Of a DNA stretch of 64,000 nt, positions 9,569 to 18,240 are shown piece after piece. Every line of letters begins with the position of its first letter. The stretch's first letter is position 1. The notes below the pieces were generated by a model. The model saw only the letters and a program-made list of their open reading frames with translations. It ran no database searches and was not told the origin of the DNA. Both the position numbers and the translations under genes were made by a program. This DNA comes from MGIIa-L3 sp038150305 (GTDB lineage: Archaea; Thermoplasmatota; Poseidoniia; Poseidoniales; Poseidoniaceae), in assembly GCA_038150305.1 (NCBI GenBank), contig JAYOTG010000004.1, positions 1 to 64,000 of the forward strand. The letters run 5' to 3'.

Positions 9569-11564
9569 TCACAGGTCGTCACTGGCGGCGTCGACCACAG
9601 CCGCGACGTCCTCGTCATCGTTCGCCCAGAAGGCTGCGCCTTTCTCACCAGCGTCTTGCCCGTTGCGGGCGACCAAGAGCACGGCACCCAGTCCAAGACC
9701 GAGCACCACCACGACCAGTGCAGAGATGACGCCCGCTGAGATGCCACCGCCGGAGGAGGCGGTCTGGACGTTGTTTGCATTGGCGGTGTCCATCAGCATC
9801 ACGTTCACGGCGATGTTGGAGGTGGACGAGTGCCCCCCGCTGTCGTTGGCCGCCAGGCCTCGGATCGAGAGGGTGTGGTTTCCGTCGGTGGTGATGCCTG
9901 GCAAGGACTGCAGCTGAGTGACGATCGTGGACAGATCCAACGACACGCCTTCATCACCTTGCATGTAGGTTGAGAGGGTGGACCAGTCGTCGCGCAGGTG
10001 GTTGCTGCGCCATTGAACGGTGTCGACCTCTCCACTCACGGAGATGTCAAGGGCGTCTCCGGGCATCATGTGGATGCGGTTGTCGTCACCGATGGGCGTC
10101 TCGAGCACCACGGTGATGCTGTCGTCGAGTTGGTAATCGCGCTGTGCGGCTTCCATGACCGCGGCAAGAGCCTCAACATGGCCATGGCCGTAGACGTTGT
10201 TTTGCCGGTTCTTGGGCAACAAATCCTCGGCGCATGGCTCATTCGCCAGCATGTAGTGGCATTCCCTGTACGTGGCCGTTTCTTGGAGGATGTTCCGCAC
10301 ATCAAACGGCGAGAGATCTGGATTGGCCTGAAGCATCAGGGCCACGGTTCCCGCGGTTCCTGGCGTGGCCATGCTCGTTCCACTGAACGCAACGTAACCA
10401 TCGCCAGTGTTGTGGGCCACTGACATCACGTCAGAGCCGACAAAGGCCACGTTTGGCTTGATGCGCCCCTCTTCTGTTGGCCCTTGGCTGCTGTAAATCG
10501 CGATGCTGGTGTCTTTGTCCAAGGCGCCCACGGTAATGGCGTCCTCCGAGGAGCCGGGCGTGCCGATTTGCGCGGAGACGGCGCTGTTGCCCGCGGCGAT
10601 GAGCATGGTGATGCCAGCGCGCACCATCTCATTCGACATGCGGTTGACGCTGTCCTCTTCCGAGGNNNNNNNNNNTCCACTCGATGGCTCCGGGGCCACC
10701 GAGGCTCATGGATGCGGCTCGGATGTTGTACTCGTAGCGGTAATCGACCGTCCATTGCATGCCGGCCATGACCACGGCAAAGCTGCCAGAGCCACCCGCA
10801 TCGAGGACCTTCACGCCAACCAGGAAGGCGCCAGGCGCCATGCCGGGGTGCTCGTAGGTCGGAGCACCGGTCCCCGCAACGGTACCGGCACAGTGTGAAC
10901 CATGACCTTGGTCGTCGTATGGGAAGACCTCGGTGCCGTTGACTTTGTCGGGATTGTTGACCGGGTCGTAGAATCCGATGATCTTGGGGTCATCGGTGCT
11001 GTTGTCGTCGTCCATGTCGTCAAGGCCAACGTGGAGTCCGTCGATGCCGGTGTCGATGACCGCGACCGTCACGCCCGAGCCGTCGTAGCCGGTGGCTTGC
11101 TGCGCAAGGTCCACCTCATGGACTACCGCAGCATCCCCGTTCTGGACTTCCAGGATGCCGTCGAGTTCCAGCATCACCACGCCCGGAAGGGTGGTGGCCT
11201 CGAGCACCATGTCGTGCGGGACACGCCCAGCAACGGCATCGATAAGCGGCAGGTCCCACTCGTGTTCGTATCCGATTTCACGCTCGAGCATGGCCACGTC
11301 AGCAGGCGTGGGCGTGTGTTCAAAGTCGATGATAAGAGGGAGGGTGCCGTCCTCGTCAAGGAAGAGTGGGTGGTCGTGGTAGCGCTCGATCATGTCCCCG
11401 ATGCCGTTGCCGTCTCGGTCAACGGTGGTCTCGACCCACCATCCCTCTTCTTCCTCAATCGGAGGTTCCGCAGGCACGCTCACCGAAGCCATGGCCAGCG
11501 GGAGCACGAGAAGAGCCAGGACGGTCAGAACAATCAGGCGCTGCGTGGCCGCCTTGGTGGTCAT
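9569..11564 (-). CDS. Subtilisin-like serine protease (S8), gene interrupted by an assembly gap
   Basis: Two ORFs on either side of the N run form one secreted protease. The N-terminal part (start ATG 11564) has a signal peptide, an inhibitor-like propeptide segment, catalytic Asp171 in VAVIDTGID, and His221 in GHGSHCAGT. The C-terminal part holds the oxyanion Asn (AAGNS), the catalytic Ser in SGTSMATPG, a beta domain, and a C-terminal membrane helix (VISALVVVVLGLGLGAVLLV) followed by an acidic tail. The halves lie in different frames, because the ten N are a placeholder of unknown true length; this is not evidence of a frameshift. Expected role: cell-surface protein degradation. It lies 51 bases downstream of a second S8 protease in the same direction, suggesting co-expression. 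Confidence 0.88.
10666..10675. other. Assembly gap (ten N)
   Basis: A run of exactly ten N lies between the His and Ser regions of the S8 protease gene. The reading frames on the two sides do not match, so the real gap is not 10 bases. Roughly the segment following the ASMSLGGPG motif is missing or damaged. Confidence 0.98.
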
Positions 11565-11615
11565 GTGTGTCCGTGAAGTCAGGCCTGTTTCAAGCCATCG
11601 CATTCACGCGTAGCA

Positions 11616-12956
11616 TCACGAACGACGCTCTGCCGCGCGCTGCTGAATGAGCATGGGGGTTTCTTCTTCTGAACCATCGCCCCAATACGCTTCTCGGATT
11701 TGCTGGTTGGTGTCCATGCACGTCACCACGTCAGCAGGACGGTCTGGGAGCGGTGCTGTACCGTCCAAATGAGCGATGATTGGGGCGAGGTTTGACATGT
11801 TCACCACGCCCCATCCCACCTGGGTGCAAGGGGCGACCGGGGAGATTGGATTCGTACCTGAAAAGGGGTCCCATGTGCTGGAGGAGGGATACCAGGCTGA
11901 CCGGTTGAGCGCATCGCGAACGTCCGCGTTTGTGAGGACAAAGGGCTCTGCATCCAGCACGCCTGTGACCAATGAACCGTTCCGCTCATCTTCCGCACCA
12001 GCACCAAGGTCGCCAGCGCTGGACCGGAGCGTCTGGAGGGCGGCGGAAAGGATGCCTGCGGTTTTGGGGGTTGCAAAGGAGGTCCCCGAGGTGTCATGGT
12101 ACCCGTCAAGGTCCTGATGATTTGGCAAATTCTGCGTCCAGTCTGCCGCGATATCGGGGTACGAGCCACTCATGGTCTCCTTTTGCTCGTCATCACCCTC
12201 GGCATAACCTGCGATACCAATGGACCACGGCGGGCCTGCTGTTGCGTCCTGAATGGCTGGACTTGGGGAATTGTCGGCGGCTCCTGTGTGGATTTTTCCG
12301 TGATCGACCACCGCCACACGCGTGGCGTCATCGATGCCCGGGACCGGCAGGGACCCAGGTGCACCGAAGGAGGTGCTGATGATGTCAACCAAGGGCTGTG
12401 CAGCCGCAGCCAGCACGGCTGAATCACTGAATCCCTCAACGAAGAAAATCACCACGCCCGGGTTGGCGTTGACCACCGCACCGGTCACGGCGGTACCGTG
12501 CCCGTCCGAGGGGTCATCCAGGATGGGAATGCCGTCACCATCCGACCAATCGGGTGAAGCACCGATGATTCTCGTGCCTTCGAAGTAGACGATGTCACTG
12601 GATCCAATCTGCTCCCAGCAATCTTCCTGGTCGGCAGCCAATCGCTCCTGGTATGTCCCCGTGGTGGAGATCTCGCAGACCAGGGTCACCCCAAAGGCCT
12701 CGAGCAACCAATCTGGAAGCACTTCTTCCGAGAAGAAATGGTTGTGATAGACGTTGATTCCCGTATCGATGGGCGCCACGACACTGAACGGACGCCAAGC
12801 GTCCCCTTGGCTTCCTTCTTCTCCTCCGTCGCTGATCACGGATGGTTCTGGTTTGAGCACGGCCATGGCAGAGAAGGCTGCGGCAACGAAAAGGGTCGCC
12901 ACAAGCAAAACGCCGGGTGCAGCGAAACGTCCAGAGGAGCCGTCTTCGCCGTCCAT
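11616..12956 (-). CDS. Membrane-anchored subtilisin-like protease (S8), second copy
   Basis: 446 residues. An N-terminal membrane helix (about 14-33) acts as signal or anchor. The catalytic triad is Asp64 (VVAPIDTGIN), His153 (SDGHGTAVTG) and Ser293 (TSGTSFATPKTAG). The oxyanion Asn would be in GAADNS (about 229) where most subtilases have AAGN. The catalytic domain is atypical: the Asp-His distance is long (about 90 residues), with two extra Cys (94, 113) that could form a disulfide, and the Asp motif has Pro-Ile in place of the usual Val-Ile/Leu. There is no long C-terminal extension. GGGGAGG lies immediately before the ATG. It precedes the other S8 gene in the same direction. Extracellular proteolysis is likely; a specific maturation protease is possible. 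Confidence 0.8.
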   Translation of the reverse strand: MDGEDGSSGRFAAPGVLLVATLFVAAAFSAMAVLKPEPSVISDGGEEGSQGDAWRPFSVVAPIDTGINVYHNHFFSEEVLPDWLLEAFGVTLVCEISTTGTYQERLAADQEDCWEQIGSSDIVYFEGTRIIGASPDWSDGDGIPILDDPSDGHGTAVTGAVVNANPGVVIFFVEGFSDSAVLAAAAQPLVDIISTSFGAPGSLPVPGIDDATRVAVVDHGKIHTGAADNSPSPAIQDATAGPPWSIGIAGYAEGDDEQKETMSGSYPDIAADWTQNLPNHQDLDGYHDTSGTSFATPKTAGILSAALQTLRSSAGDLGAGAEDERNGSLVTGVLDAEPFVLTNADVRDALNRSAWYPSSSTWDPFSGTNPISPVAPCTQVGWGVVNMSNLAPIIAHLDGTAPLPDRPADVVTCMDTNQQIREAYWGDGSEEETPMLIQQRAAERRS

Positions 12957-13026
12957 GGCCTCCCCTCAATTGTGTTGAACATGAACCCTGCGCCCCATTC
13001 ATAGGTGCGTTGCATCAGCGAAACAC

Positions 13027-13560
13027 ATGGGCGGGGACAGGCTGGTCTGGATCGACCTTGAAATGACGGGTCTGGACATCGTGAACGACCAGATCATCGA
13101 AATCGCCACCTTGGTCACGGACGGCGAATTGAACCTCATCGCGGAGGGGCCCAACCTTGCCGTTCACGTCAGCGATGAAGCCATCGCTGGCATGGACGAA
13201 TGGAACACCACGCACCACCACAGAAGCGGCCTTGTTGACCGCATCCGGGCCGAAGGCGTCACCGTCGATGAAGCACAGGCCCAAACCTTGGCCTTCCTCA
13301 GGCAACACGTCGAGCCCAACACCGCACCGCTGTGCGGAAACTCGGTTTGGAACGACAAACGCTTCCTGGAGAAGCAGATGCCCGACATCGTGGACTTTCT
13401 CCACTACCGAATGATCGACGTTTCAACCGTCAAAGAGCTCACCCGAAGGTGGTACGCCGACGTTCCTCGTTACGAGAAGAAAGGCGCCCACTTGGCCTTG
13501 GACGACATCCGGGAATCGGTGGAAGAATTGCGGTACTTCCGTGAACGCGTGTTCCGCTGA
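13027..13560 (+). CDS. orn: Oligoribonuclease (DEDDh 3'-5' exoribonuclease)
   Basis: 177 residues, the full family length. Exo I is WIDLEMTGLD (Asp and Glu metal ligands), Exo II is GNSVWNDKRFL (Asp), and Exo III is HLALDDIRESVEEL (His and Asp), giving the DEDDh set. Orn degrades 2-5 nucleotide RNAs to mononucleotides, the final step of RNA decay, and clears pGpG-type dinucleotides in bacteria. It is a bacterial and eukaryotic (REXO2) enzyme, uncommon in archaea, so horizontal acquisition is likely. It is convergent with xdhC, stopping 3 bases before that gene's end. Confidence 0.93.
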   Translation: MGGDRLVWIDLEMTGLDIVNDQIIEIATLVTDGELNLIAEGPNLAVHVSDEAIAGMDEWNTTHHHRSGLVDRIRAEGVTVDEAQAQTLAFLRQHVEPNTAPLCGNSVWNDKRFLEKQMPDIVDFLHYRMIDVSTVKELTRRWYADVPRYEKKGAHLALDDIRESVEELRYFRERVFR

Positions 13561-13563
13561 CCC

Positions 13564-14436
13564 TCACATGGCGTCGCGCCATGTGGGTTCGCCCGGCGCA
13601 AGACCGGCCTCTGCGGCCATGATGGCGGCCGCAACCGCGACCGCGATTTCCTCAGGGGTCTCCGCGCCGATGTTGAGGCCAATCGGACACACCACGGCCT
13701 CCACGAGCGCCTCTGGAAGGCCTGCCTCGAGGCATCCGTCCCGAAAGGAGGTCCACTTTGCGCGAGAGCCGATGCAGCCAATACGCGGCGCACCGCTTTG
13801 CGCGGGGATCAAGCCAGCAGCGTTGAGGTGCTCGAGGAGTCCATGCAGACGTGCACGATCTTCAGCATGGTCATGGCCGAGCAGCAGGATGTCTGAAAAT
13901 CGAGCCAGCGTGGTCGCGTTTTCAGCGGCGAGGAAATCCTCCACGCTGGTCACGTGACGTTCGGCCGCCGCCGGGTGGTGCTCTGCATCCGCATAGGCTT
14001 CCCGTGAATCTTGGACCGAGGTGCGCCAACCGAGTTGGTCCGCCACCTTCGCGAAGGCCACGGCACAATGCCCACCGCCCATCAACAGCACGTGAGGGGT
14101 TGGATGAAGCACGTCAATGGACACCGTCACACGCCCTCCGCAAAGCGAATCCAGCGCCACGACCTCATAGCCCTTGGCCCCACGGTGCAGCCCGTAGGTG
14201 AGCACCTCACCCATTGGACGCCCGGATGCGTGCAATCGGTCGAGCATCGCCGCCTTGACGCGTTCTTCGAGTCCTGCACCTCCGACCGTACCCACCCACG
14301 TCGGCCCTTCAGCGAGGGCCAATTTGGCCCCGGCTTTCCCGGGAACGGAGCCCGAGGTGGTGACCACGCTAGCGAGCACAACGCGTTGACCGGCATCGCA
14401 CGTGGCGAGCGCCCAACGCAACACGTCGAGGCCCAT
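13564..14436 (-). CDS. xdhC: XdhC/CoxI-family molybdenum cofactor maturation protein
   Basis: About 290 residues from ATG 14436; an alternative GTG at 14475 would overlap the mocA end by 17 bases. The N-domain has the XdhC_CoxI signature (VLASVVTTSGSVPGKAGAKL, GTVGGAGLEERV). The C-domain is Rossmann-like (VLLMGGGHCAVAFAKVADQLGW, then DSREAYADAEHHP). XdhC-type proteins bind the molybdenum cofactor and insert the sulfido ligand before delivery to xanthine dehydrogenase-family enzymes. Here it follows mocA (cofactor cytidylylation), so the pair likely serves the molybdenum hydroxylase at 2733-7120. A long upstream extension in this frame is an antisense-like shadow within mocA and was not included. 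Confidence 0.85.
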   Translation of the reverse strand: MGLDVLRWALATCDAGQRVVLASVVTTSGSVPGKAGAKLALAEGPTWVGTVGGAGLEERVKAAMLDRLHASGRPMGEVLTYGLHRGAKGYEVVALDSLCGGRVTVSIDVLHPTPHVLLMGGGHCAVAFAKVADQLGWRTSVQDSREAYADAEHHPAAAERHVTSVEDFLAAENATTLARFSDILLLGHDHAEDRARLHGLLEHLNAAGLIPAQSGAPRIGCIGSRAKWTSFRDGCLEAGLPEALVEAVVCPIGLNIGAETPEEIAVAVAAAIMAAEAGLAPGEPTWRDAM

Positions 14437-14458
14437 GCGCCGCCGTGGCGGCTGCACG

Positions 14459-15034
14459 TCAAGGGTTTTCTCCACGGTCCAGCCACGCGGCCAAGGCCGG
14501 CAATACCGCCACGTCATCGGGCCGGTCGAGGTTGACATGAAGGAAAGGCGCGTCCACCTCGACCTTCGTGCGCTGATCCAATACCTGGCGAAGTGAAGCG
14601 TCGACGTCCAGAGCAGCCAGCCGTGACAGGGTCTGGCCCCGCACCAACAAGGGATGGCCTGCTCGGCCGTCATGGACGGGAACCACGGCTTCGCCGGGCG
14701 AGGCCAACAGCCGCTCGAGCACCGCGTGATCCCAACCTGGCCGGTCCACAGGGCACACGAGGACGTCGGTGAGTGGAGGGCTGAGGTCGGCGAGGCCCAG
14801 GTGGAGGCTTCCTGTCCGCCCATCGTCTGGTCGAGGATTGATGACCACACGGCAAGGCAGGTCTGCCGTGGCTTCCGCAAGGCCAGGATGAATGACCACC
14901 ACCGTCTCGATGCCGAATCCAATCAAACGTTCAACCGTCACGCTCAGCACCGTGCCACCGAGGAGGGGCAACAGCGCCTTGTGTTGGCCGAGCCGACGGC
15001 TCGCTCCACCGGCCAAGACCACAGCGTGGACCAT
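14459..15034 (-). CDS. mocA: Molybdenum cofactor cytidylyltransferase (MocA-like)
   Basis: 191 residues from ATG 15034. The nucleotidyltransferase signature is clear: VVLAGGASRRLGQHKALLPL (nucleotide loop and Lys), then DDGRTGSL, and VDRPGW for the metal-binding Asp region. MobA/MocA proteins attach GMP or CMP to molybdopterin. The pairing with xdhC and a sulfurated molybdenum hydroxylase favours CMP transfer (MCD cofactor, as for CoxL/HcrA/PaoC enzymes). The C-terminal region (HVNLDRPDDVAVLPAL) matches the NxxTPxD-type end of the family. The gene is divergent from the hypothetical protein at 15103. Confidence 0.85.
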   Translation of the reverse strand: MVHAVVLAGGASRRLGQHKALLPLLGGTVLSVTVERLIGFGIETVVVIHPGLAEATADLPCRVVINPRPDDGRTGSLHLGLADLSPPLTDVLVCPVDRPGWDHAVLERLLASPGEAVVPVHDGRAGHPLLVRGQTLSRLAALDVDASLRQVLDQRTKVEVDAPFLHVNLDRPDDVAVLPALAAWLDRGENP

Positions 15035-15102
15035 GGTCCGATGGTGGGCATCTGGACCATGGGGCTTGTGCTTCAAAAGAGGTGGCGAGGATGTGACGTG
15101 GT

Positions 15103-15870
15103 ATGCCTTCCGTCATCGTGACCAAGCGCGATTTATGGCCTCCGAACATGGTCAAGTCCATGCAGTTGCTCGACGCTGTCCTGAGGGAGCAAGACCGTGC
15201 GACGGTCATGGACCCGCGCGGAGGCATCGTCCCCACCTGTCCTCGTCTCATCGCCGTCGTTCTGCTCAAGGGAGACTCCGGGCGTCACTATCGGTTGAGC
15301 ATCAGGGACATGGACGACACCGGTCTTCACTGCAGCTTCACCGTCGAAGGAGCACGCTGGAGAACGGACCTGATGACGCCGTACAAGACCGGAGCCGCCG
15401 TGGCTTCGCTTTGCCTTCAGTCGACTCAACACGACCTGCCGGCAGGAGATCGCGCGGTCACCTTGGTCCTCTCCCTGCTGCGCGACCGTCAGACGGCCAT
15501 GCGCATTCCGCTGCTCGGCCAGTTCATTGCAGCAGACCGTGCCTTGCTGAAGGACATCGGCATGTTCACTGACGAGGGGCCAATGCCTGATTTCGACGAA
15601 CCCGACGAGTTCGATTTCCCGCCGATGGACATCGAACCGGAGGAGTTTGAGTTCCCACCTGATGAAGAGGAGCATGAAGACCCACAACAATGGACCATGC
15701 TCGACGAGTTGTACCACGCACCACGAGCGCAACCGCCTGTGGAAACAACGGTTCAAGCACCCGAACCAGAAGCACCGCCCACGCAGGAGCAGATTTTGCT
15801 TCGTGCTGCGGACGAGGCAGCGGAAGTCGGCCTCGAACACATCGCTGAGGCCTTGCGGGCCTTGGCGTGA
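15103..15870 (+). CDS. Acidic protein of unknown function
   Basis: 255 residues, family not recognised. Residues 1-150 look globular and mixed alpha/beta. Residues 160-190 are a strongly acidic, aromatic repeat-like linker built on DEFDFPPMD and EEFEFPPDEEE units, followed by a Pro/Glu-rich spacer and a short C-terminal amphipathic helix (AADEAAEVGLEHIAEALRAL). No signal peptide or membrane helix, so it is cytosolic. The acidic FPP repeats could be a protein or nucleic-acid-mimic binding tail. The gene is divergent from mocA with a 68-base gap, and its stop is 4 bases from the end of the convergent acyl-CoA dehydrogenase gene. Confidence 0.55.
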   Translation: MPSVIVTKRDLWPPNMVKSMQLLDAVLREQDRATVMDPRGGIVPTCPRLIAVVLLKGDSGRHYRLSIRDMDDTGLHCSFTVEGARWRTDLMTPYKTGAAVASLCLQSTQHDLPAGDRAVTLVLSLLRDRQTAMRIPLLGQFIAADRALLKDIGMFTDEGPMPDFDEPDEFDFPPMDIEPEEFEFPPDEEEHEDPQQWTMLDELYHAPRAQPPVETTVQAPEPEAPPTQEQILLRAADEAAEVGLEHIAEALRALA

Positions 15871-15873
15871 GGT

Positions 15874-17019
15874 TCAGCCACGCGTGATTTCACGACCGAT
15901 GATCATGCGCTGAACTTGGCTGCTGCCCTCGTAAATCTGCATGACCTTGGCCGCTCGCATCAGCCGTGCGACCGGGTATTCCTCAGAGTACCCGTACCCG
16001 CCGTACACTTGGACGGCATCGGTGGCGACTTCCATCGCACTGTCGGAGGCGAACCGCTTCGCATGGGCCGCGGATTCCGTGTTCCGTACGCCAGCATCGC
16101 TCTCGGCGGCAGAACGCCACGTCAGGAGTCGGGACGCCTCGATCTTGGTCTTCATGTCGGCCAGCATGAACTGGATGGCTTGGTGCTGGTGAAGCGGTTT
16201 TCCGAAGCTCTGCCGTTCTCCTGCATAGGTCAGGGCGTGCTCGTAGGCAGCACGGGCAAGTCCCGTCGCGTGAGCGGCGATGTTGGGCCGGGAGAGGTCG
16301 AAGGCTTGCATCGCGTTCATCCAACCGCCTGACTCGGACTCACCGATGAGGTGGTTCGCGGGAACCCGCACGTTCTCGAAGGTGATGGAGCGCGTATCGC
16401 TGCAGCGTTGCCCCATGTTGGTTTCCTTTTTCCCAAGGCTCAAGCCCTCGCGGTCGGCCTCAACGATGAATCCCGACATGCCCCTGTAGCCTGCGTCAGG
16501 ATCGGTTTTGACGAGCACGAAGAAGAAATCAGCGTAGCCCGCGCCAGTGATCCACATCTTGGAGCCGTTGATGACATACTCATCGCCGTCTCGGCGGGCC
16601 GTCGTGGTGATGGCGGCCACGTCGGAACCCGCTCCAGGCTCCGTGACCGCATAAGACGCCAGTGCGCCTTCCTCTGCGATTTTGCGCAGCCACACCTGCT
16701 TCTGGGCTTCTGTGGCACCGGTGATGATGGGGGCGGTCGCAAGCGCGGTGGCGTAGGCCGCGGTGGCGAAGCCAGGGTCGCCCCACGCCAATTCCTCATT
16801 GACGAGGACTTCTTCCATGCAGCCGAGCCCAGGACCGCCATAGGCTTCCGGGATGTGGAGGTTGAGCAGCCCCATCTCGTGCGCGGCTCGGATGGCGTCG
16901 ATCGGGTACACCTCGTCGGCGTCCCAATGTTCCGCGTGAGGGCGAACCTCATCCACGGCGAACTCGTGGGCCAAATCACGCAGCATCTCCTGCATTTCGT
17001 CGAGTTGGAAGTCGACCAT
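15874..17019 (-). CDS. Acyl-CoA dehydrogenase
   Basis: 381 residues, the normal length of the four-subunit flavin acyl-CoA dehydrogenases. FAD/substrate motifs are YAVTEPGAGSDVAAI and KMWITGAGYADFFFVL, followed by RQSFGKPLHQHQAIQFMLADM and QVYGGYGYSEEYPVARLMRAAKV. The catalytic base is Glu364 in QIYEGSSQVQ, the position used by short/medium-chain enzymes. It oxidises acyl-CoA to enoyl-CoA and passes electrons to ETF; no ETF gene is in this window. The thiolase at 60699 could act in the same beta-oxidation or branched-chain route. Chain length cannot be read from the sequence. Confidence 0.93.
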   Translation of the reverse strand: MVDFQLDEMQEMLRDLAHEFAVDEVRPHAEHWDADEVYPIDAIRAAHEMGLLNLHIPEAYGGPGLGCMEEVLVNEELAWGDPGFATAAYATALATAPIITGATEAQKQVWLRKIAEEGALASYAVTEPGAGSDVAAITTTARRDGDEYVINGSKMWITGAGYADFFFVLVKTDPDAGYRGMSGFIVEADREGLSLGKKETNMGQRCSDTRSITFENVRVPANHLIGESESGGWMNAMQAFDLSRPNIAAHATGLARAAYEHALTYAGERQSFGKPLHQHQAIQFMLADMKTKIEASRLLTWRSAAESDAGVRNTESAAHAKRFASDSAMEVATDAVQVYGGYGYSEEYPVARLMRAAKVMQIYEGSSQVQRMIIGREITRG

Positions 17020-17060
17020 GCCACGGGGACAAGGCGCCCGGCCTTAATGCTCGTCAATGC

Positions 17061-18191
17061 TCATGTGGCCAAGATGAGGCCGTTGCGTTGCAGAGCGAGC
17101 AGCACAAGGAAAACCAGGTACAGGGAAATCAGCATGGCTCCTTCTCGCCGACGGAAGCGGTAGTTGCTGCGCATGAAGAGCAAGGCGACGCCGATGGAAA
17201 GGATGGTGGCGGGGATGATCAAACCAGACGTGATGGTCCAACCTGCAGCGGAAACCTCCAGCGGGTGCACCAGTGCCGCCAGCCCAATGGACAGGGTCGG
17301 GTCGGTGATGTTCGAACCGACCAGGGTCCCGATGGCCACGCCTTCGCTCTTCTTAACCGACAGGAGCGCGATGGTCAATTCCGGCAACGACGTCCCAATG
17401 CCTGAGATGGTGGTGCCGATCACGGCCTCAGAAACGTTCAGCTTCTGCGCCACCTGAACCGCCAATCCCACCAAATGATGCGCGGCGAACAACGCGAAGG
17501 CCAGGCCGAGCACGACCATGACGATCGAGGCTCCGGTGCTCCACAGCGACATCGTCTCGCCGGCCTGGGGCTCAAGGCCTTGCTTCCTGGCATCTTCCTG
17601 AATTTCTTTGCGGTGTCGCACCAGCCAGACCACATACCAGACGTAAGCCAGCACAAGGAAGCCGCCTTCCACGCGGTTGAGCGTGGTGCCCGTCCAGATC
17701 AGCACCCCGAGGAGGATGTTCGCGCTCAGCATCAGCATCCCGTCACGGCGAAGCCACGCTGGTCCAACGCGAATGGGTCGACTGAGCGCAACGATGCCCA
17801 GAATGAGCGTGATCTGCACCAGCACGGACCCGAAAATGGAGCCCACGGCGAGGTCAGCGACGTCGCCGCTTGAGGTCGGAATGTCGTAGGCGGCGGAGGC
17901 CGTGACCAAGATTTCCGGGAGCGACGTCCCGATGGAAACCACCGTCAGCCCAATGACGACCTCGGCGACTCCTGCACGCTTGGCCAAGCTCCGGGCTCCG
18001 GCGATGAAAAAATCCGCTGAGGACACAAGAAGGCCAATCGCCAAGAGGAGAAGCAGCGCGATGGCGGTGAGCGCATTCTTGTCCAAAATGCCCTCGAGAA
18101 CGGAAAGCCCAACAAACAACGAGGCCGTGATGAGGAAGGCGTTGTAGGACAGCAGTTTTGGCAGCCCTTGCACCTGCGCGGGCTCCGCCAT
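17061..18191 (-). CDS. Calcium/sodium:cation antiporter (CaCA family, YrbG-like)
   Basis: 376 residues with ten or so hydrophobic helices. The two inverted alpha repeats of the CaCA superfamily are visible: VIGLTVVSIGTSLPEILVT with GSIFGSVLVQITLILGI in the first half, and VIGTTISGIGTSLPELTIALLS with GTLVGSNITDPTLSIGL in the second half. The conserved GTSLPE Glu residues bind the cation. Such proteins exchange Ca2+ for Na+ or H+ at the cell membrane. A short hydrophilic loop (about residues 190-215) separates the halves, as in the family. The gene follows the E1 dehydrogenase gene by 49 bases on the same strand. Confidence 0.9.
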   Translation of the reverse strand: MAEPAQVQGLPKLLSYNAFLITASLFVGLSVLEGILDKNALTAIALLLLLAIGLLVSSADFFIAGARSLAKRAGVAEVVIGLTVVSIGTSLPEILVTASAAYDIPTSSGDVADLAVGSIFGSVLVQITLILGIVALSRPIRVGPAWLRRDGMLMLSANILLGVLIWTGTTLNRVEGGFLVLAYVWYVVWLVRHRKEIQEDARKQGLEPQAGETMSLWSTGASIVMVVLGLAFALFAAHHLVGLAVQVAQKLNVSEAVIGTTISGIGTSLPELTIALLSVKKSEGVAIGTLVGSNITDPTLSIGLAALVHPLEVSAAGWTITSGLIIPATILSIGVALLFMRSNYRFRRREGAMLISLYLVFLVLLALQRNGLILAT

Positions 18192-18240
18192 GTTCCTTCG
18201 GGAGACTCACCCCTTCATCATCCTTCAGGAGAGGCTCAGC

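Noticed and set aside
10629..10699. Possible frameshift or pseudogene in the subtilase at 9569
   Set aside because: The break is a run of ten N, so frame mismatch reflects unknown gap length, not a mutation.
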